From the NCBI RefSeq assembly GCF_023015615.1, contig NZ_JALKAJ010000004.1:434001-498000 (forward strand): a stretch of 64,000 nt of DNA, read 5' to 3'. Origin of the DNA: Qipengyuania sp. S6317L1. Lineage in GTDB: Bacteria > Pseudomonadota > Alphaproteobacteria > Sphingomonadales > Sphingomonadaceae. Shown here in pieces: positions 52,090 through 60,692 of this stretch (position 1 is the first letter of the stretch; every line of letters begins with the position of its first letter). Below the pieces are notes generated by a model. It was not told the origin of the DNA. It ran no database searches and was given only the letters and a program-made list of their open reading frames with translations. Both the position numbers and the translations under genes were made by a program.

Positions 52090-53241
52090 TCAGGCGAGCG
52101 CCTCGGCCAACCGTTCCATGAAGCGCGCGCCCTGCTCCAACTGGTCGATCGCGATCCACTCATCGGGCTGGTGCGCCTGCTCGATCGAGCCGGGGCCGCA
52201 GATGACAGTGGGGAAGCCGCCTTGCTGGAATTGCCCTGCTTCTGCGGCATAGGACACCTTGGAGGGCGGTGAATTTTCTCCGGTCAGCGACTGTACAAAG
52301 GCCACCGCATCCTCGCTCCCCGCATCACCTAAAGGCGGGGCATCGGCGATTTTGGTGAAGGTGACGCCGGCTTGGGGAAAGCGTGCAGAAAGCTCATGAT
52401 TGAGCGCCTCGCAGCGGGCCTTGAACGGCGCAAGCAACTCGTCTGCGTCAAAGCCCGGAGGGCAGCGAAGGTCGAACTGAAACTCTGCGTGGCCCGCCAA
52501 GATATTGGCCGCCTCGCCCCCCTTCATCAACCCGATGGTCAGCGTCGGGTAAGGCGGGTCAAAGCCGCTTTCAGGGTCGCCATTGGCCTTGAGCCTGCGC
52601 GCAAGCTCGATCAGCGAGTGCATCAGGTCGACGGCGTGCTCATTGGCGGAGATACCGTGATTGACGAGGCTGGAATGTGCTTCTGCGCCGGTGACCTCGA
52701 CCTTGAAAACGCTGATGCCCTTGTGACCAGTGACCAGCTTCATCAGCGTTGGTTCACCAATGATCGCCAGCCGCGGCGTCGGCACGCGGGCCTTCATCTG
52801 CTCGATCATCGAAGGCGCGCCAAGACAGCCGACTTCCTCATCATAACTGATCGCGAGATGGACAGGTTTCGCGCCCTTCACGAATTGCGGGACATAGGCG
52901 AGCGTCAGCGCGATAAAGCTCTTCATGTCCGACGTGCCGCGCCCGTAAAGCTTGCCGTCTTTCTCCACCGTCACGAAGGGATCGGAAGCCCAGTCCTGGC
53001 CATCGACGGGCACCACATCGGTGTGCCCTGACATGATCACGCCGCCCTCGGTTTCGGGACCGATAGTGGCGAAGAGGTTGGACTTGTTACCATCCGCATT
53101 GGCAACGCGGGTAGAGGTGACACCGTGCTGCTCAAGGTAACCTTCCACCCATTCGATAAGCGCAAGATTGGAATTTCGCGAAGTGGTGTCGAAAGCGATC
53201 AACTTATCAAGGATCGCGCGGGCCGTGGTGAGATTGGTCAT
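52090..53241 (-). CDS. argE: Acetylornithine deacetylase (ArgE, M20 family)
   Basis: A 383-residue M20 metallohydrolase with metal and catalytic motifs GGVIMSGHTDVVPVDG, GRGTSDMKSFIAL and AISYDEEVGCLGAPSM. The length and the N-terminal TARAILDKLIAFDTTSRNSN fit the ArgE branch, which removes acetyl from N-acetylornithine in arginine synthesis. Related M20 enzymes (DapE, amidohydrolases) are possible; no arginine gene lies nearby. About 200 bp separate it from the M1 peptidase start; nothing recognisable is in that gap. Confidence 0.86.
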   Translation of the reverse strand: MTNLTTARAILDKLIAFDTTSRNSNLALIEWVEGYLEQHGVTSTRVANADGNKSNLFATIGPETEGGVIMSGHTDVVPVDGQDWASDPFVTVEKDGKLYGRGTSDMKSFIALTLAYVPQFVKGAKPVHLAISYDEEVGCLGAPSMIEQMKARVPTPRLAIIGEPTLMKLVTGHKGISVFKVEVTGAEAHSSLVNHGISANEHAVDLMHSLIELARRLKANGDPESGFDPPYPTLTIGLMKGGEAANILAGHAEFQFDLRCPPGFDADELLAPFKARCEALNHELSARFPQAGVTFTKIADAPPLGDAGSEDAVAFVQSLTGENSPPSKVSYAAEAGQFQQGGFPTVICGPGSIEQAHQPDEWIAIDQLEQGARFMERLAEALA

Positions 53242-53263
53242 GAACCCCGCTTAGCGCAGGATT

Positions 53264-53337
53264 TGGAGCGGGTGAAGGGAATCGAACCCTCGTCGTCAGC
53301 TTGGGAAGCTGCTGCTCTACCATTGAGCTACACCCGC
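53264..53337 (-). tRNA. tRNA-Gly, anticodon CCC
   Basis: Minus strand, 74 nt with encoded CCA. Acceptor arm GCGGGTG pairs with CACCCGC; D-arm TAGCTCAATGGTAGAGC; anticodon loop TTCCCAA (anticodon CCC, reads GGG); T-arm GAGGGTTCGATTCCCTT; discriminator T followed by CCA. Confidence 0.95.
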
Positions 53338-53405
53338 TTGCGTGGGCAGCCTGCGAGGCTGCGCCGAATCGCCCGCTCAGCCTTTCGGCCAAGGCGCGTA
53401 TTTGG

Positions 53406-54593
53406 TCAACACCCTCCATTCCTGCGAGCGGGCGGGTTCGCGGCGTCGGCCAGCGCGGTGGCTTGATCGAGATAGCCCTCGACCACGCGGTTATAGGCAT
53501 CAAGCGCGCCTTCGAACCGGCCAAAGGTCATGTATTCAATCGCGCCCGATGCAATCCCCTTTTGCATGCTTTCATTGAGCACAAAATCTTCCATCAGGGT
53601 CGTCTTGGTAATCTGGTGGTTGTGCGCCCAGTGATCGGCCCTGTGGGCCTGCGCCTTGGGCGCGAGCGTCGCCAGGCGCAGCTGCGTTTTGGCAGGGCCA
53701 AGCGGCTCTGCATGGATCCAGGCGATGTGGTCCTGTTGCACCAGAAGCGAGCTTGTCGGCAGCAGGTTGTAGAGCACCTGCGCATGATCTCGCAGCCGCC
53801 AGTCCTCGCGCGTATCTGGGGCCAATCGCGCCATGCTCGACCTCATCAGGATCGAGCGCATATGATCGCCGAATATGCGGTAGGTCGATAGGTTATCCTC
53901 GAAAAAGGGGCCGATCGTGTCGCGGTGGGCGACCTTGAAATGATAGGCCTCGATCCCGCCTTCGACGATCAGTTTCCAATTGGCCTCGACCTCGATAGTC
54001 TCATCGGAGGCGAGAAACATGTCCTCGATGTCGAGCGCGGCAAGCTCTTCGCCAAGACCACCGAGAAAGCCGTCGATATCGACGTCCCCCTCCCCTCGCG
54101 CGCGGACCCAGATGAAGCCGTGGCGCTCCTCGCACATGAGACGTTTAAGACCGTAATCGGCCTTGTCCTCACCTGTGAACCCTTGCTTGAAATGTGGGGC
54201 AGCGATGAGCTTGCCCGCACTCGAATAGGTCCATGCGTGGTAGGGGCAGGTGAATTTGTGGCTACAACCGCTGCCTGCTTCGACCAGCTGCGTGCCCCGA
54301 TGACGGCACACGTTGAGAAACGCGTTCGCACGCCCCTCTTTATCGCGAGTGAGCAGCACCGGCAGCCCCGCAAGGTTCTTGCGAAGGAAACTGCCCGGCT
54401 CTGCAAGCTCGCTGACATGCGCAGCAATGAGAGGAACCTGGCGAAAAAGGTGCTCGCGCTCAAGGTCGAAGCGTTCCTGGCTGATGTAACGCGAGACAGG
54501 ACTGCGCGTCACCCCTTCGTCCAGGTAGAAGGTGCGTGAAGCCTTGATTTCAAGGAGTTCATCAATCAATTGCAGTTCAGTGTCGCGGTCCAT
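53406..54593 (-). CDS. Rieske non-heme iron oxygenase, alpha subunit
   Basis: A 395-residue ring-hydroxylating or demethylating oxygenase. The Rieske cluster motif CxH-x16-CxxH is in VCRHRGTQLVEAGSG followed by CSHKFTCPYHAWTY; the mononuclear Fe region is in IEAYHFKVAHRDT (His pair) with a downstream Asp expected. The start at 54593 has AAGGCAGG upstream. Substrate is unknown; the family includes aromatic dioxygenases, choline/carnitine monooxygenases and O-demethylases. It is divergent from a TetR gene across a palindromic operator, so it is likely the regulated target. No reductase or beta subunit is next to it. Confidence 0.9.
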   Translation of the reverse strand: MDRDTELQLIDELLEIKASRTFYLDEGVTRSPVSRYISQERFDLEREHLFRQVPLIAAHVSELAEPGSFLRKNLAGLPVLLTRDKEGRANAFLNVCRHRGTQLVEAGSGCSHKFTCPYHAWTYSSAGKLIAAPHFKQGFTGEDKADYGLKRLMCEERHGFIWVRARGEGDVDIDGFLGGLGEELAALDIEDMFLASDETIEVEANWKLIVEGGIEAYHFKVAHRDTIGPFFEDNLSTYRIFGDHMRSILMRSSMARLAPDTREDWRLRDHAQVLYNLLPTSSLLVQQDHIAWIHAEPLGPAKTQLRLATLAPKAQAHRADHWAHNHQITKTTLMEDFVLNESMQKGIASGAIEYMTFGRFEGALDAYNRVVEGYLDQATALADAANPPARRNGGC

Positions 54594-54623
54594 GGCCTGC
54601 CTTCCATTCGACGTGACACAACG

Positions 54624-54647
54624 CTTACCTACCACTTGGTAGGTAAG
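54624..54647. promoter_or_regulatory. Perfect inverted-repeat operator, probable TetR-family site
   Basis: CTTACCTACC-ACTT-GGTAGGTAAG: 10-bp perfect arms around a 4-bp spacer, in the 73-bp divergent gap between the Rieske oxygenase and TetR genes. TACC...GGTA arms are common in TetR-family operators. It probably controls both promoters. Confidence 0.8.
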
Positions 54648-54666
54648 TCAAGCGAGAGGACAAACC

Positions 54667-55290
54667 ATGCCGTCAAAGCCATCCAACGGCACCCGTGAGC
54701 AGATCCTGGAAAGCGCGCTTTTGCAGTTTGCAGAGCGCGGCTTTTACGGCGCGAGCATTGCGAGCATCGTCAAGGAGCTTGGCCTTACGAAGCAGGCGTT
54801 GCTCCACTACTTCCCGACCAAGGAAAAGCTGTATGGAGAGGTTCTTCGCGGGATCTCGGAAGGGTTTGCAGGGCTCGATCAAGGTGCGCAGAAGACGGCG
54901 GACGATGCTGAGGATCAGGTGATCCGTCATTTCCTTGCTCTCAATCGCTATTGTCTTGCCAATGGGCCGCAGACGACACTGCTGCTGCGCGAACTGCTGG
55001 ACAATCGTCCGCGCGCAGGGAATGTCGGCACATGGTATCTGACCGAGTTTCTGCGCACGATCATCGACAAGGTGAAAGCGGTTCCAGCCTGGCGAAACGC
55101 GAGCGATATGCAGGTTCTTGCGCTCGCCTACACCTGGCTTGGCGCCATCAATTACCACGCGATTTCGACGCCCACTCTGACCGGCATCTTCGGCAAAGAT
55201 GAGATCGAAGCGCTGTCGCAAAAATACCCTGCGCAATTGGAGCGGCTGATCCGGTCCAGCCTTGCCGCAGGAGCGCCGGAGCAGCTTTAG
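54667..55290 (+). CDS. TetR/AcrR-family transcriptional regulator
   Basis: A 207-residue repressor. The N-terminal helix-turn-helix (REQILESALLQFAERGFYGA, then IVKELGLTKQALLHYFPTKE) is canonical; the C-terminal ligand domain is variable. AGAGGAC precedes the ATG. Just upstream lies a perfect palindrome shared with the divergent Rieske oxygenase gene, so autoregulation plus control of the oxygenase is the simplest model. The effector is unknown. Confidence 0.92.
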   Translation: MPSKPSNGTREQILESALLQFAERGFYGASIASIVKELGLTKQALLHYFPTKEKLYGEVLRGISEGFAGLDQGAQKTADDAEDQVIRHFLALNRYCLANGPQTTLLLRELLDNRPRAGNVGTWYLTEFLRTIIDKVKAVPAWRNASDMQVLALAYTWLGAINYHAISTPTLTGIFGKDEIEALSQKYPAQLERLIRSSLAAGAPEQL

Positions 55291-55650
55291 GCAAAGGCCA
55301 CAGGGGCGCCCGAAACCGGCCCTTCATGCCTTCCTGCACATGATGAGTGGACGCATTTTTTTGCGATCCTGAAAAGGCCTTTGCCGGAACAAGCGTTGCG
55401 TTTGCACGCTTGAACTGTCCGCACTTGGGCCTGCCGCCCTGCCGTCCTTGTTCATCACCATCACTGAACGCGGCGGGGCGGTACTTTTTCGGCACGCCAG
55501 TTTGACCAAAGCGTGCCCGATTGACGGTGTGAAAGCAATTTCTGTTCAATCAAAGCGCTGCTGGAATCCGATAAGAGCCTATCAAAAAGTGCACCTTGCG
55601 CATTGCTTTCTCGCCAGTCATGGCGTGGTCAAAGGATAGGAGAGACACCC
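55291..55650. other. Intergenic region upstream of valine-degradation cluster
   Basis: 360 bp between the TetR stop and mmsA. TTGAC elements occur at 55502 and 55521 but without a good -10 partner, so I do not call a promoter. No ORF with a believable start or RNA gene is apparent. Confidence 0.5.
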
Positions 55651-57144
55651 ATGCGCCAAGTTGACCATTTTATCGTAGGCGATAGCCCCGCACCGGTTCG
55701 CAAGCACCAGATCTGGAACCCTTCGACCGGCGAAGTGCAGGCCGAAGTCGCCCTTGCCGGCAGCGATCTGCTGGACAAGGCGGTCGAGACCGCCAAGCGC
55801 GTCCAGCCTGAATGGGCGGCGACCAATCCGCAAAAACGCGCCCGCGTGATGTTCAAATACAAGGAACTGGTCGAGGCCAATATGAAGGACCTCGCCGAAC
55901 TTCTCTCAAGCGAGCACGGCAAGACCGTGCCCGATGCAATGGGCGATGTGCAGCGCGGCCTCGAAGTGGTCGAATACGCCTGCGGCATCCCGCAAGTGCT
56001 CAAGGGCGAATACACGCAAGGCGCAGGGCCCGGCATTGATGTGTACGACATGCGCCAGCCGCTCGGCATTGGCGCTGGCATCACGCCGTTCAACTTCCCG
56101 GCGATGATCCCAATGTGGATGTTCGGCATGGCGTGCGCGGCGGGCAATGCCTTTATCCTCAAACCTTCCGAGCGCGATCCTTCGGTGCCCGTGCGTCTTG
56201 CCGAGCTGTTCGTCGAAGCGGGCGCGCCCGAAGGGCTTTTGCAGGTCATCCACGGTGACAAGGAAATGGTCGATGCGATCATCGACCACGCCGATATCCC
56301 TGCAATCAGCTTTGTCGGGTCGTCCGATATTGCGCACTATATCTACCGCCGCGGCGCTGAAAACGGAAAGCGCGTTCAGGCCTTTGGCGGGGCGAAGAAC
56401 CACGGCGTTGTAATGCCCGATGCCGACCTTGATCAGGTGGTAAACGATCTTGCTGGCGCAGCCTTCGGTTCAGCGGGCGAACGCTGCATGGCGCTTCCGG
56501 TCGTGGTGCCGGTGGGCGATGACACCGCAGAGCGGCTCAAGGAAAAGCTGATCCCTGCGATCCATGCACTTCGCGTGGGCGTTTCGACCGATCCCGATGC
56601 GCATTATGGTCCGGTGGTAACGCCAGAGCACAAGGCGCGCATCGAACAGTGGATCACCACCGCCGAGGAAGAAGGCGGCGAAATCGTGATCGACGGGCGC
56701 GGCTTCGAGCTTCAGGGGCATGAAAAAGGCTTCTTTGTTGGCCCGACGCTGATCGACCACGTGACGCCCGAAATGAGCTCTTACAAAGAGGAAATCTTCG
56801 GCCCCGTGCTCCAGATCGTGCGCGCAAAGGATTTCGAAGAGGCCGTGCGCCTTCCGAGCGATCATCAATATGGCAACGGCGTTGCGATCTTCACCCGCAA
56901 CGGCCACGCCGCGCGCGAATTTGCAAACCGCGTTCAGGTGGGCATGGTTGGCGTTAATGTGCCGATCCCGGTGCCGGTTGCCTACCACTCGTTTGGCGGG
57001 TGGAAGCGTTCGGGCTTTGGCGACATCGACCAATACGGGACTGAGGGCCTCGCGTTCTGGACCAAGAAGAAAAAGATAACCCAGCGTTGGCCCGACGGTG
57101 GCGGCGACGGTTCGAACGCTTTCGTCATTCCGACAATGGGGTGA
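55651..57144 (+). CDS. mmsA: Methylmalonate-semialdehyde dehydrogenase (CoA-acylating)
   Basis: A 497-residue aldehyde dehydrogenase of the MmsA class, turning (methyl)malonate semialdehyde into propionyl- or acetyl-CoA plus CO2 at the end of valine catabolism. Evidence: catalytic Cys in GSAGERCMALPVVVPVG near 278, NAD site INFVGSSD-like SFVGSSDIAHYIYRRGAE, and GVNVPIPVPVAYHSFGGWK, all typical of MMSDH. The ATG at 55651 follows AGGATAGGAGAGAC. It heads a cluster that contains mmsB at its end, which fixes the pathway. Confidence 0.94.
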   Translation: MRQVDHFIVGDSPAPVRKHQIWNPSTGEVQAEVALAGSDLLDKAVETAKRVQPEWAATNPQKRARVMFKYKELVEANMKDLAELLSSEHGKTVPDAMGDVQRGLEVVEYACGIPQVLKGEYTQGAGPGIDVYDMRQPLGIGAGITPFNFPAMIPMWMFGMACAAGNAFILKPSERDPSVPVRLAELFVEAGAPEGLLQVIHGDKEMVDAIIDHADIPAISFVGSSDIAHYIYRRGAENGKRVQAFGGAKNHGVVMPDADLDQVVNDLAGAAFGSAGERCMALPVVVPVGDDTAERLKEKLIPAIHALRVGVSTDPDAHYGPVVTPEHKARIEQWITTAEEEGGEIVIDGRGFELQGHEKGFFVGPTLIDHVTPEMSSYKEEIFGPVLQIVRAKDFEEAVRLPSDHQYGNGVAIFTRNGHAAREFANRVQVGMVGVNVPIPVPVAYHSFGGWKRSGFGDIDQYGTEGLAFWTKKKKITQRWPDGGGDGSNAFVIPTMG

Positions 57145-57150
57145 TGTAAG

Positions 57151-57555
57151 GTGAGCGAGCGGACCCGCACAAGCTCCGGCTCTCCGTTTGAGGAGCAGTT
57201 CGGCTTTTGCCGCGCGGTCAGGCACGGCAATCGCATCGTGGTTGCCGGCACTGGCCCGGTGGAGCCTGACGGTTCGACCACGCGCGATCTGACGGGTGTG
57301 GGCGACGCCGCGGCGCAAGCCGAGCGGTGTTGCGCCATCATCATCGCTGCAATCGAAGAGCTTGGCGGCTCGGCCAAGGACGTCGTGCGCACGCGGATGC
57401 TGCTCACCGATTTTGCCGATCAGGAGGCCGTGGGCGAAGTTCATGCCCGCTATTTCGGCGAAGCGCGACCTGCTGCCACAATGGCAGGTGTTGCATGGCT
57501 TTGCCGCGCAGAGTGGAAGGTTGAGATAGAGGCCGAGGCGATCCTACCGGACTGA
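57151..57555 (+). CDS. RidA-family protein
   Basis: A 134-residue Rid (YjgF/YER057c/UK114) protein, most of which deaminate reactive imine or enamine intermediates. Core features are NRIVVAGTGPVEPDGS, AAQAERCCAIIIAAIEELGG, DVVRTRMLLTD and RPAATMAGVAWL. The active-site Arg of RidA proper is within the VRTRM segment; subgroup is uncertain. It starts with GTG 6 bp after mmsA and probably shares its transcript. Confidence 0.85.
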   Translation: MSERTRTSSGSPFEEQFGFCRAVRHGNRIVVAGTGPVEPDGSTTRDLTGVGDAAAQAERCCAIIIAAIEELGGSAKDVVRTRMLLTDFADQEAVGEVHARYFGEARPAATMAGVAWLCRAEWKVEIEAEAILPD

Positions 57556-57960
57556 TGCGCGCAGTTCGCGTTCGACCCTCGCCATCAACTCCTCCACATC
57601 GGCCATCGCGTCGAGTTCATTGTCGGAGATAAGCACGCGAGGTTCTGCATCGGCTTCGTCAATCATGATGACCGGCAAGGCGACTTCGCGCGCGCCACCA
57701 ACCCCGAACTTGGGAAAGTCCTGCGTGAAATCATCGCGGTGGTAGAATTCGACTTCGGCATCAAGGCCTTGCCAGAACGCCTTCCAGTCCCCGCGCATCG
57801 ACACCGCACCATAGGTCAGCGCGCATAGCGAGCACGGATAGGTCGCGGGGCGAACCGCCTTGTGCACCGCGTGCATCAACGCTTCGATCAGGCCGGTATC
57901 GGCGTTGTAAACGCAGATCAGGCGCGTGCGATCATGGCGGGACCCTTGGTTCATGAACAT
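57544..57960 (-). CDS. Hypothetical protein with CxxC motif
   Basis: A 138-residue soluble protein starting MFMNQGSRHDRTRLICVYN, with CSLCALTYG near residue 50 and an acidic C-terminal third. I do not recognise a characterised family. Start at 57960 has GGGAGG about 15 bases upstream; the longer in-frame reading (to 58218) runs through the start region of the divergent acyl-CoA dehydrogenase and looks non-coding. Its stop overlaps the RidA-like gene tail by 12 bp in convergent orientation. It lies inside the valine cluster but on the opposite strand. Confidence 0.68.
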   Translation of the reverse strand: MFMNQGSRHDRTRLICVYNADTGLIEALMHAVHKAVRPATYPCSLCALTYGAVSMRGDWKAFWQGLDAEVEFYHRDDFTQDFPKFGVGGAREVALPVIMIDEADAEPRVLISDNELDAMADVEELMARVERELRASVR

Positions 57961-58084
57961 ATATACGTGCGCACCTCCCGCTTGGTTACAGAAAATTTCG
58001 CATGGCTGCTGCGGCGTGTTCGCAAATGCTCCTATCATTTTGAGGACTTTTCTCGGACGGCGCGAGCGGTTACGCCCTCGCATT

Positions 58085-59230
58085 ATGCAAGGACAATTTT
58101 CACTCACCGACGACCAGCTTGCGATCCAGGAAATGGCGCAGCGGTTCACTGCCGACAATATCACCCCGCACGCGGCCGAATGGGATGAGAAACACATCTT
58201 TCCCAAGGATGTGATCAAACAGACCGCCGAGCTTGGCTTTGGCGCGATCTACGTCTCGGAAGAAAGCGGCGGCATCGGGCTCGGGCGGCTGGAAGCGGCG
58301 CTCATCATGGAGGCGATGGCCTATGGCTGTCCCACGACATCCGCCTTCATCTCGATCCATAATATGGCCGCATGGATGATCGACGAGTTCGGCGGGCAGG
58401 AGTTGAAAGACCGCTATTTGCCCGACCTTATCGGGATGGAGAAGATCGCGAGCTACTGCCTGACGGAACCGGGCAGCGGGTCGGATGCAGCCGCGCTCAA
58501 GACACAGGCGAAGCTCGACGGCGATCATTATGTGCTGAACGGCACCAAGCAATTCATCTCAGGTGGCGGCGTCAACGATGTCTATGTTTGCATGGTGCGC
58601 ACGGGCGAACACAAGACCAAAGGCATCACCTGCCTCGTCATCGACAAGGATACGCCCGGCGTCAGCTTCGGCGCGCCTGAGAAAAAGCTCGGCTGGAACG
58701 CCAGCCCGACCGCGCAGGTCATTTTTGAAGACGCGCGCGTGCCCGTCGCCAATCGCGTAGGCGATGAGGGCGAAGGTTTCCGCTTTGCGATGATGGGCCT
58801 TGATGGCGGGCGTTTGAACATCGGCGCATGCTCGCTTGGCGGGGCGCAAAGGTGCCTTGATGAAGCGATTGCCTACACCAAGGACCGCAAGCAGTTCGAT
58901 ACGCCTATTGCCGACTTTCAGAACACGCAGTTCATGCTCGCCGATATGGCCACCGATCTGGAAGCGGCGCGCGCGCTCCTCTATCTCGCGGCGGCCAAGG
59001 TCACCGACGGAGCGCCTGACAAATCGCGCTTTTCCGCCATGGCCAAACGCCTTGCAACCGACAATGGCAGCAAGGTCGTCAACGATGCGCTGCAATTGTT
59101 CGGCGGCTATGGCTATTTGAAGGACTATCCGATCGAACGCTTCTGGCGCGATCTTCGGGTGCATTCGATCCTTGAGGGCACCAACCAGGTGATGCGCATG
59201 ATCGTGGGCCGGGATTTGCTGCGGCAGTAG
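58085..59230 (+). CDS. Isobutyryl-CoA-dehydrogenase-like acyl-CoA dehydrogenase
   Basis: A 381-residue acyl-CoA dehydrogenase: FAD motif CLTEPGSGSDAAALKTQA, catalytic-region LQLFGGYGYLKDYPIERFWRD, and LEGTNQVMRMIVGRDLL. The overall pattern and location between mmsA and the hydroxyisobutyryl steps point to isobutyryl-CoA oxidation to methacrylyl-CoA. The start ATG at 58085 gives the family N-terminus MQGQFSLTDDQLAIQ; a longer frame begins inside the divergent gene and is rejected. Short-branched substrates are an inference from the cluster. Confidence 0.88.
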   Translation: MQGQFSLTDDQLAIQEMAQRFTADNITPHAAEWDEKHIFPKDVIKQTAELGFGAIYVSEESGGIGLGRLEAALIMEAMAYGCPTTSAFISIHNMAAWMIDEFGGQELKDRYLPDLIGMEKIASYCLTEPGSGSDAAALKTQAKLDGDHYVLNGTKQFISGGGVNDVYVCMVRTGEHKTKGITCLVIDKDTPGVSFGAPEKKLGWNASPTAQVIFEDARVPVANRVGDEGEGFRFAMMGLDGGRLNIGACSLGGAQRCLDEAIAYTKDRKQFDTPIADFQNTQFMLADMATDLEAARALLYLAAAKVTDGAPDKSRFSAMAKRLATDNGSKVVNDALQLFGGYGYLKDYPIERFWRDLRVHSILEGTNQVMRMIVGRDLLRQ

Positions 59231-59239
59231 GCCCGGCTG

Positions 59240-59638
59240 ATGACCACCGAAACCTTCGCGATGACCACGCTTGTCATCCCGGAATACGATGACGCGATCG
59301 CGTTTTACGAAGGCAAGCTCGGTTTCACGCTCATCGAGGATACCGACCTCGGGGGCGACAAACGCTGGCTCGTCGTCGAAGCGCCCGGAGGCGGCCGCCT
59401 GCTCCTCGCACGTGCCACAAACGACGCCCAAACCGCCGCCATCGGCAACCAGACCGGCGGGCGCGTTGCGTTTTTCCTGCACACTGATGATTTCGCGAGT
59501 TCACACGAGCGCTTTATCGCAGCAGGGGTGGAATTTATGGAAGAACCACGGCACGAGCCTTATGCAACAGTCGCCGTGTTTGCTGATCCATTCGGCAACA
59601 CGTGGGACCTGATTGAGGCGAAAGATAAAAATGACTGA
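59240..59638 (+). CDS. VOC (glyoxalase/bleomycin-resistance fold) protein
   Basis: A 132-residue vicinal-oxygen-chelate protein with beta-alpha-beta-beta-beta modules: YDDAIAFYEGKLGFTLIEDT, GGRVAFFLHTDDFASSHERF and VFADPFGNTWDLIEAKD. Metal-dependent; the reaction is unknown. Start may be 59240 or the in-frame ATG at 59261. Its end overlaps the hydrolase gene by 8 bp. Confidence 0.86.
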   Translation: MTTETFAMTTLVIPEYDDAIAFYEGKLGFTLIEDTDLGGDKRWLVVEAPGGGRLLLARATNDAQTAAIGNQTGGRVAFFLHTDDFASSHERFIAAGVEFMEEPRHEPYATVAVFADPFGNTWDLIEAKDKND

Positions 59639-60692
59639 CCAAGTTCTCACCCGCGTAGATGGCCCGATCGGCTATATTACGCTGAATCGCCCGAAGGCGC
59701 TCCACGCTCTGACGCTTGAGATGTGCCACGCGATGAGCGAAGCGCTTACCGAATGGGCTGATGATGATGCTGTCAAAGCGGTGATCATTGACCATGCCGA
59801 AGGGTCACGCGGCTTTTGCGCAGGCGGCGATATCGGCTTCTTGCGCAATTCGGCGCTGAACGATGGCGGCGCTTCAGGGCGCACATTCTTCCACGACGAG
59901 TATCAGCTCAATCACCAGATGTTCGCCTATGAAAAGCCGATCGTAGCCTTCATGGACGGTGTAACGATGGGCGGCGGCGTGGGCATTTCCCAGCCCGCCA
60001 AATTCCGTGTGGCGACCGAAAACACCCGCTTTGCCATGCCCGAGACCGGCATCGGCCTGTTCCCCGATGTTGGCGGCGGCTGGTATCTTTCGCGCGTGGG
60101 CGGGCGAATTGGACAGTTCCTCGCCCTCACCGGCGCACGGCTCAATGGCGAAGAAGCCCTCTGGGCAGGGCTCGCCACGCATTACGTGCCCCACGACATG
60201 ATCGAAACGCTGAAAGGTCGCATCGCCGAAAGGCCCGAGCGGATCGCCGGCATCCTTTCGGAGCCGGTCGGCAGCCCTCCCCCTGCGCGGATCGAGGAAA
60301 ACGCGCTCAAGATCGCCAAGCACTTTGCCTCCGACAGCTACGAAGACATCCTCGCAAGCCTCGAAGCGGCTGCGGCGGACGGCGATGAGTGGGCGCAAAA
60401 AGAGCGCGATACCCTAGGCACAAAGAGCCCGCAGACCTGCAAGGTCGCGCTGCGTCAATTGGCCGAAAGTGCAAAGCTCACCGATTTTGCCGACAATATG
60501 CGGATGGAATACCGCATCGCGTCGCGCGTGCTCACCCGGCCCGATTTCGCCGAAGGGGTGCGCGCAGTGATCGTCGACAAGACACACGACCCGAAATGGG
60601 ATCCCGCAACGCCCGAAGGTGTGACCGAGGAGCTGCTCGACAGCATCTTTGCGCCACTTCCGGCTGACGAAGAATGGAAACCCCTCAAATGA
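59631..60692 (+). CDS. 3-Hydroxyisobutyryl-CoA hydrolase
   Basis: A 353-residue crotonase-fold protein longer than plain enoyl-CoA hydratase. Evidence: oxyanion loops SRGFCAGGDIGFLRN and DGVTMGGGVGISQPA, MPETGIGLFPDVGGGWYL, and the C-terminal KTHDPKWDPATPEGVTEEL typical of HIBCH. It removes CoA from 3-hydroxyisobutyryl-CoA in valine breakdown, before mmsB. The ATG at 59631 overlaps the VOC stop, and its stop overlaps the next gene at ATGA. Confidence 0.92.
   Translation: MTDQVLTRVDGPIGYITLNRPKALHALTLEMCHAMSEALTEWADDDAVKAVIIDHAEGSRGFCAGGDIGFLRNSALNDGGASGRTFFHDEYQLNHQMFAYEKPIVAFMDGVTMGGGVGISQPAKFRVATENTRFAMPETGIGLFPDVGGGWYLSRVGGRIGQFLALTGARLNGEEALWAGLATHYVPHDMIETLKGRIAERPERIAGILSEPVGSPPPARIEENALKIAKHFASDSYEDILASLEAAAADGDEWAQKERDTLGTKSPQTCKVALRQLAESAKLTDFADNMRMEYRIASRVLTRPDFAEGVRAVIVDKTHDPKWDPATPEGVTEELLDSIFAPLPADEEWKPLK

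Noticed and set aside
57926..58084. Upstream extension of the isobutyryl-CoA-dehydrogenase-like gene
   Set aside because: The extra 53 residues overlap the start of the divergent CxxC gene and do not resemble acyl-CoA dehydrogenase N-termini; the ATG at 58085 gives a normal start.
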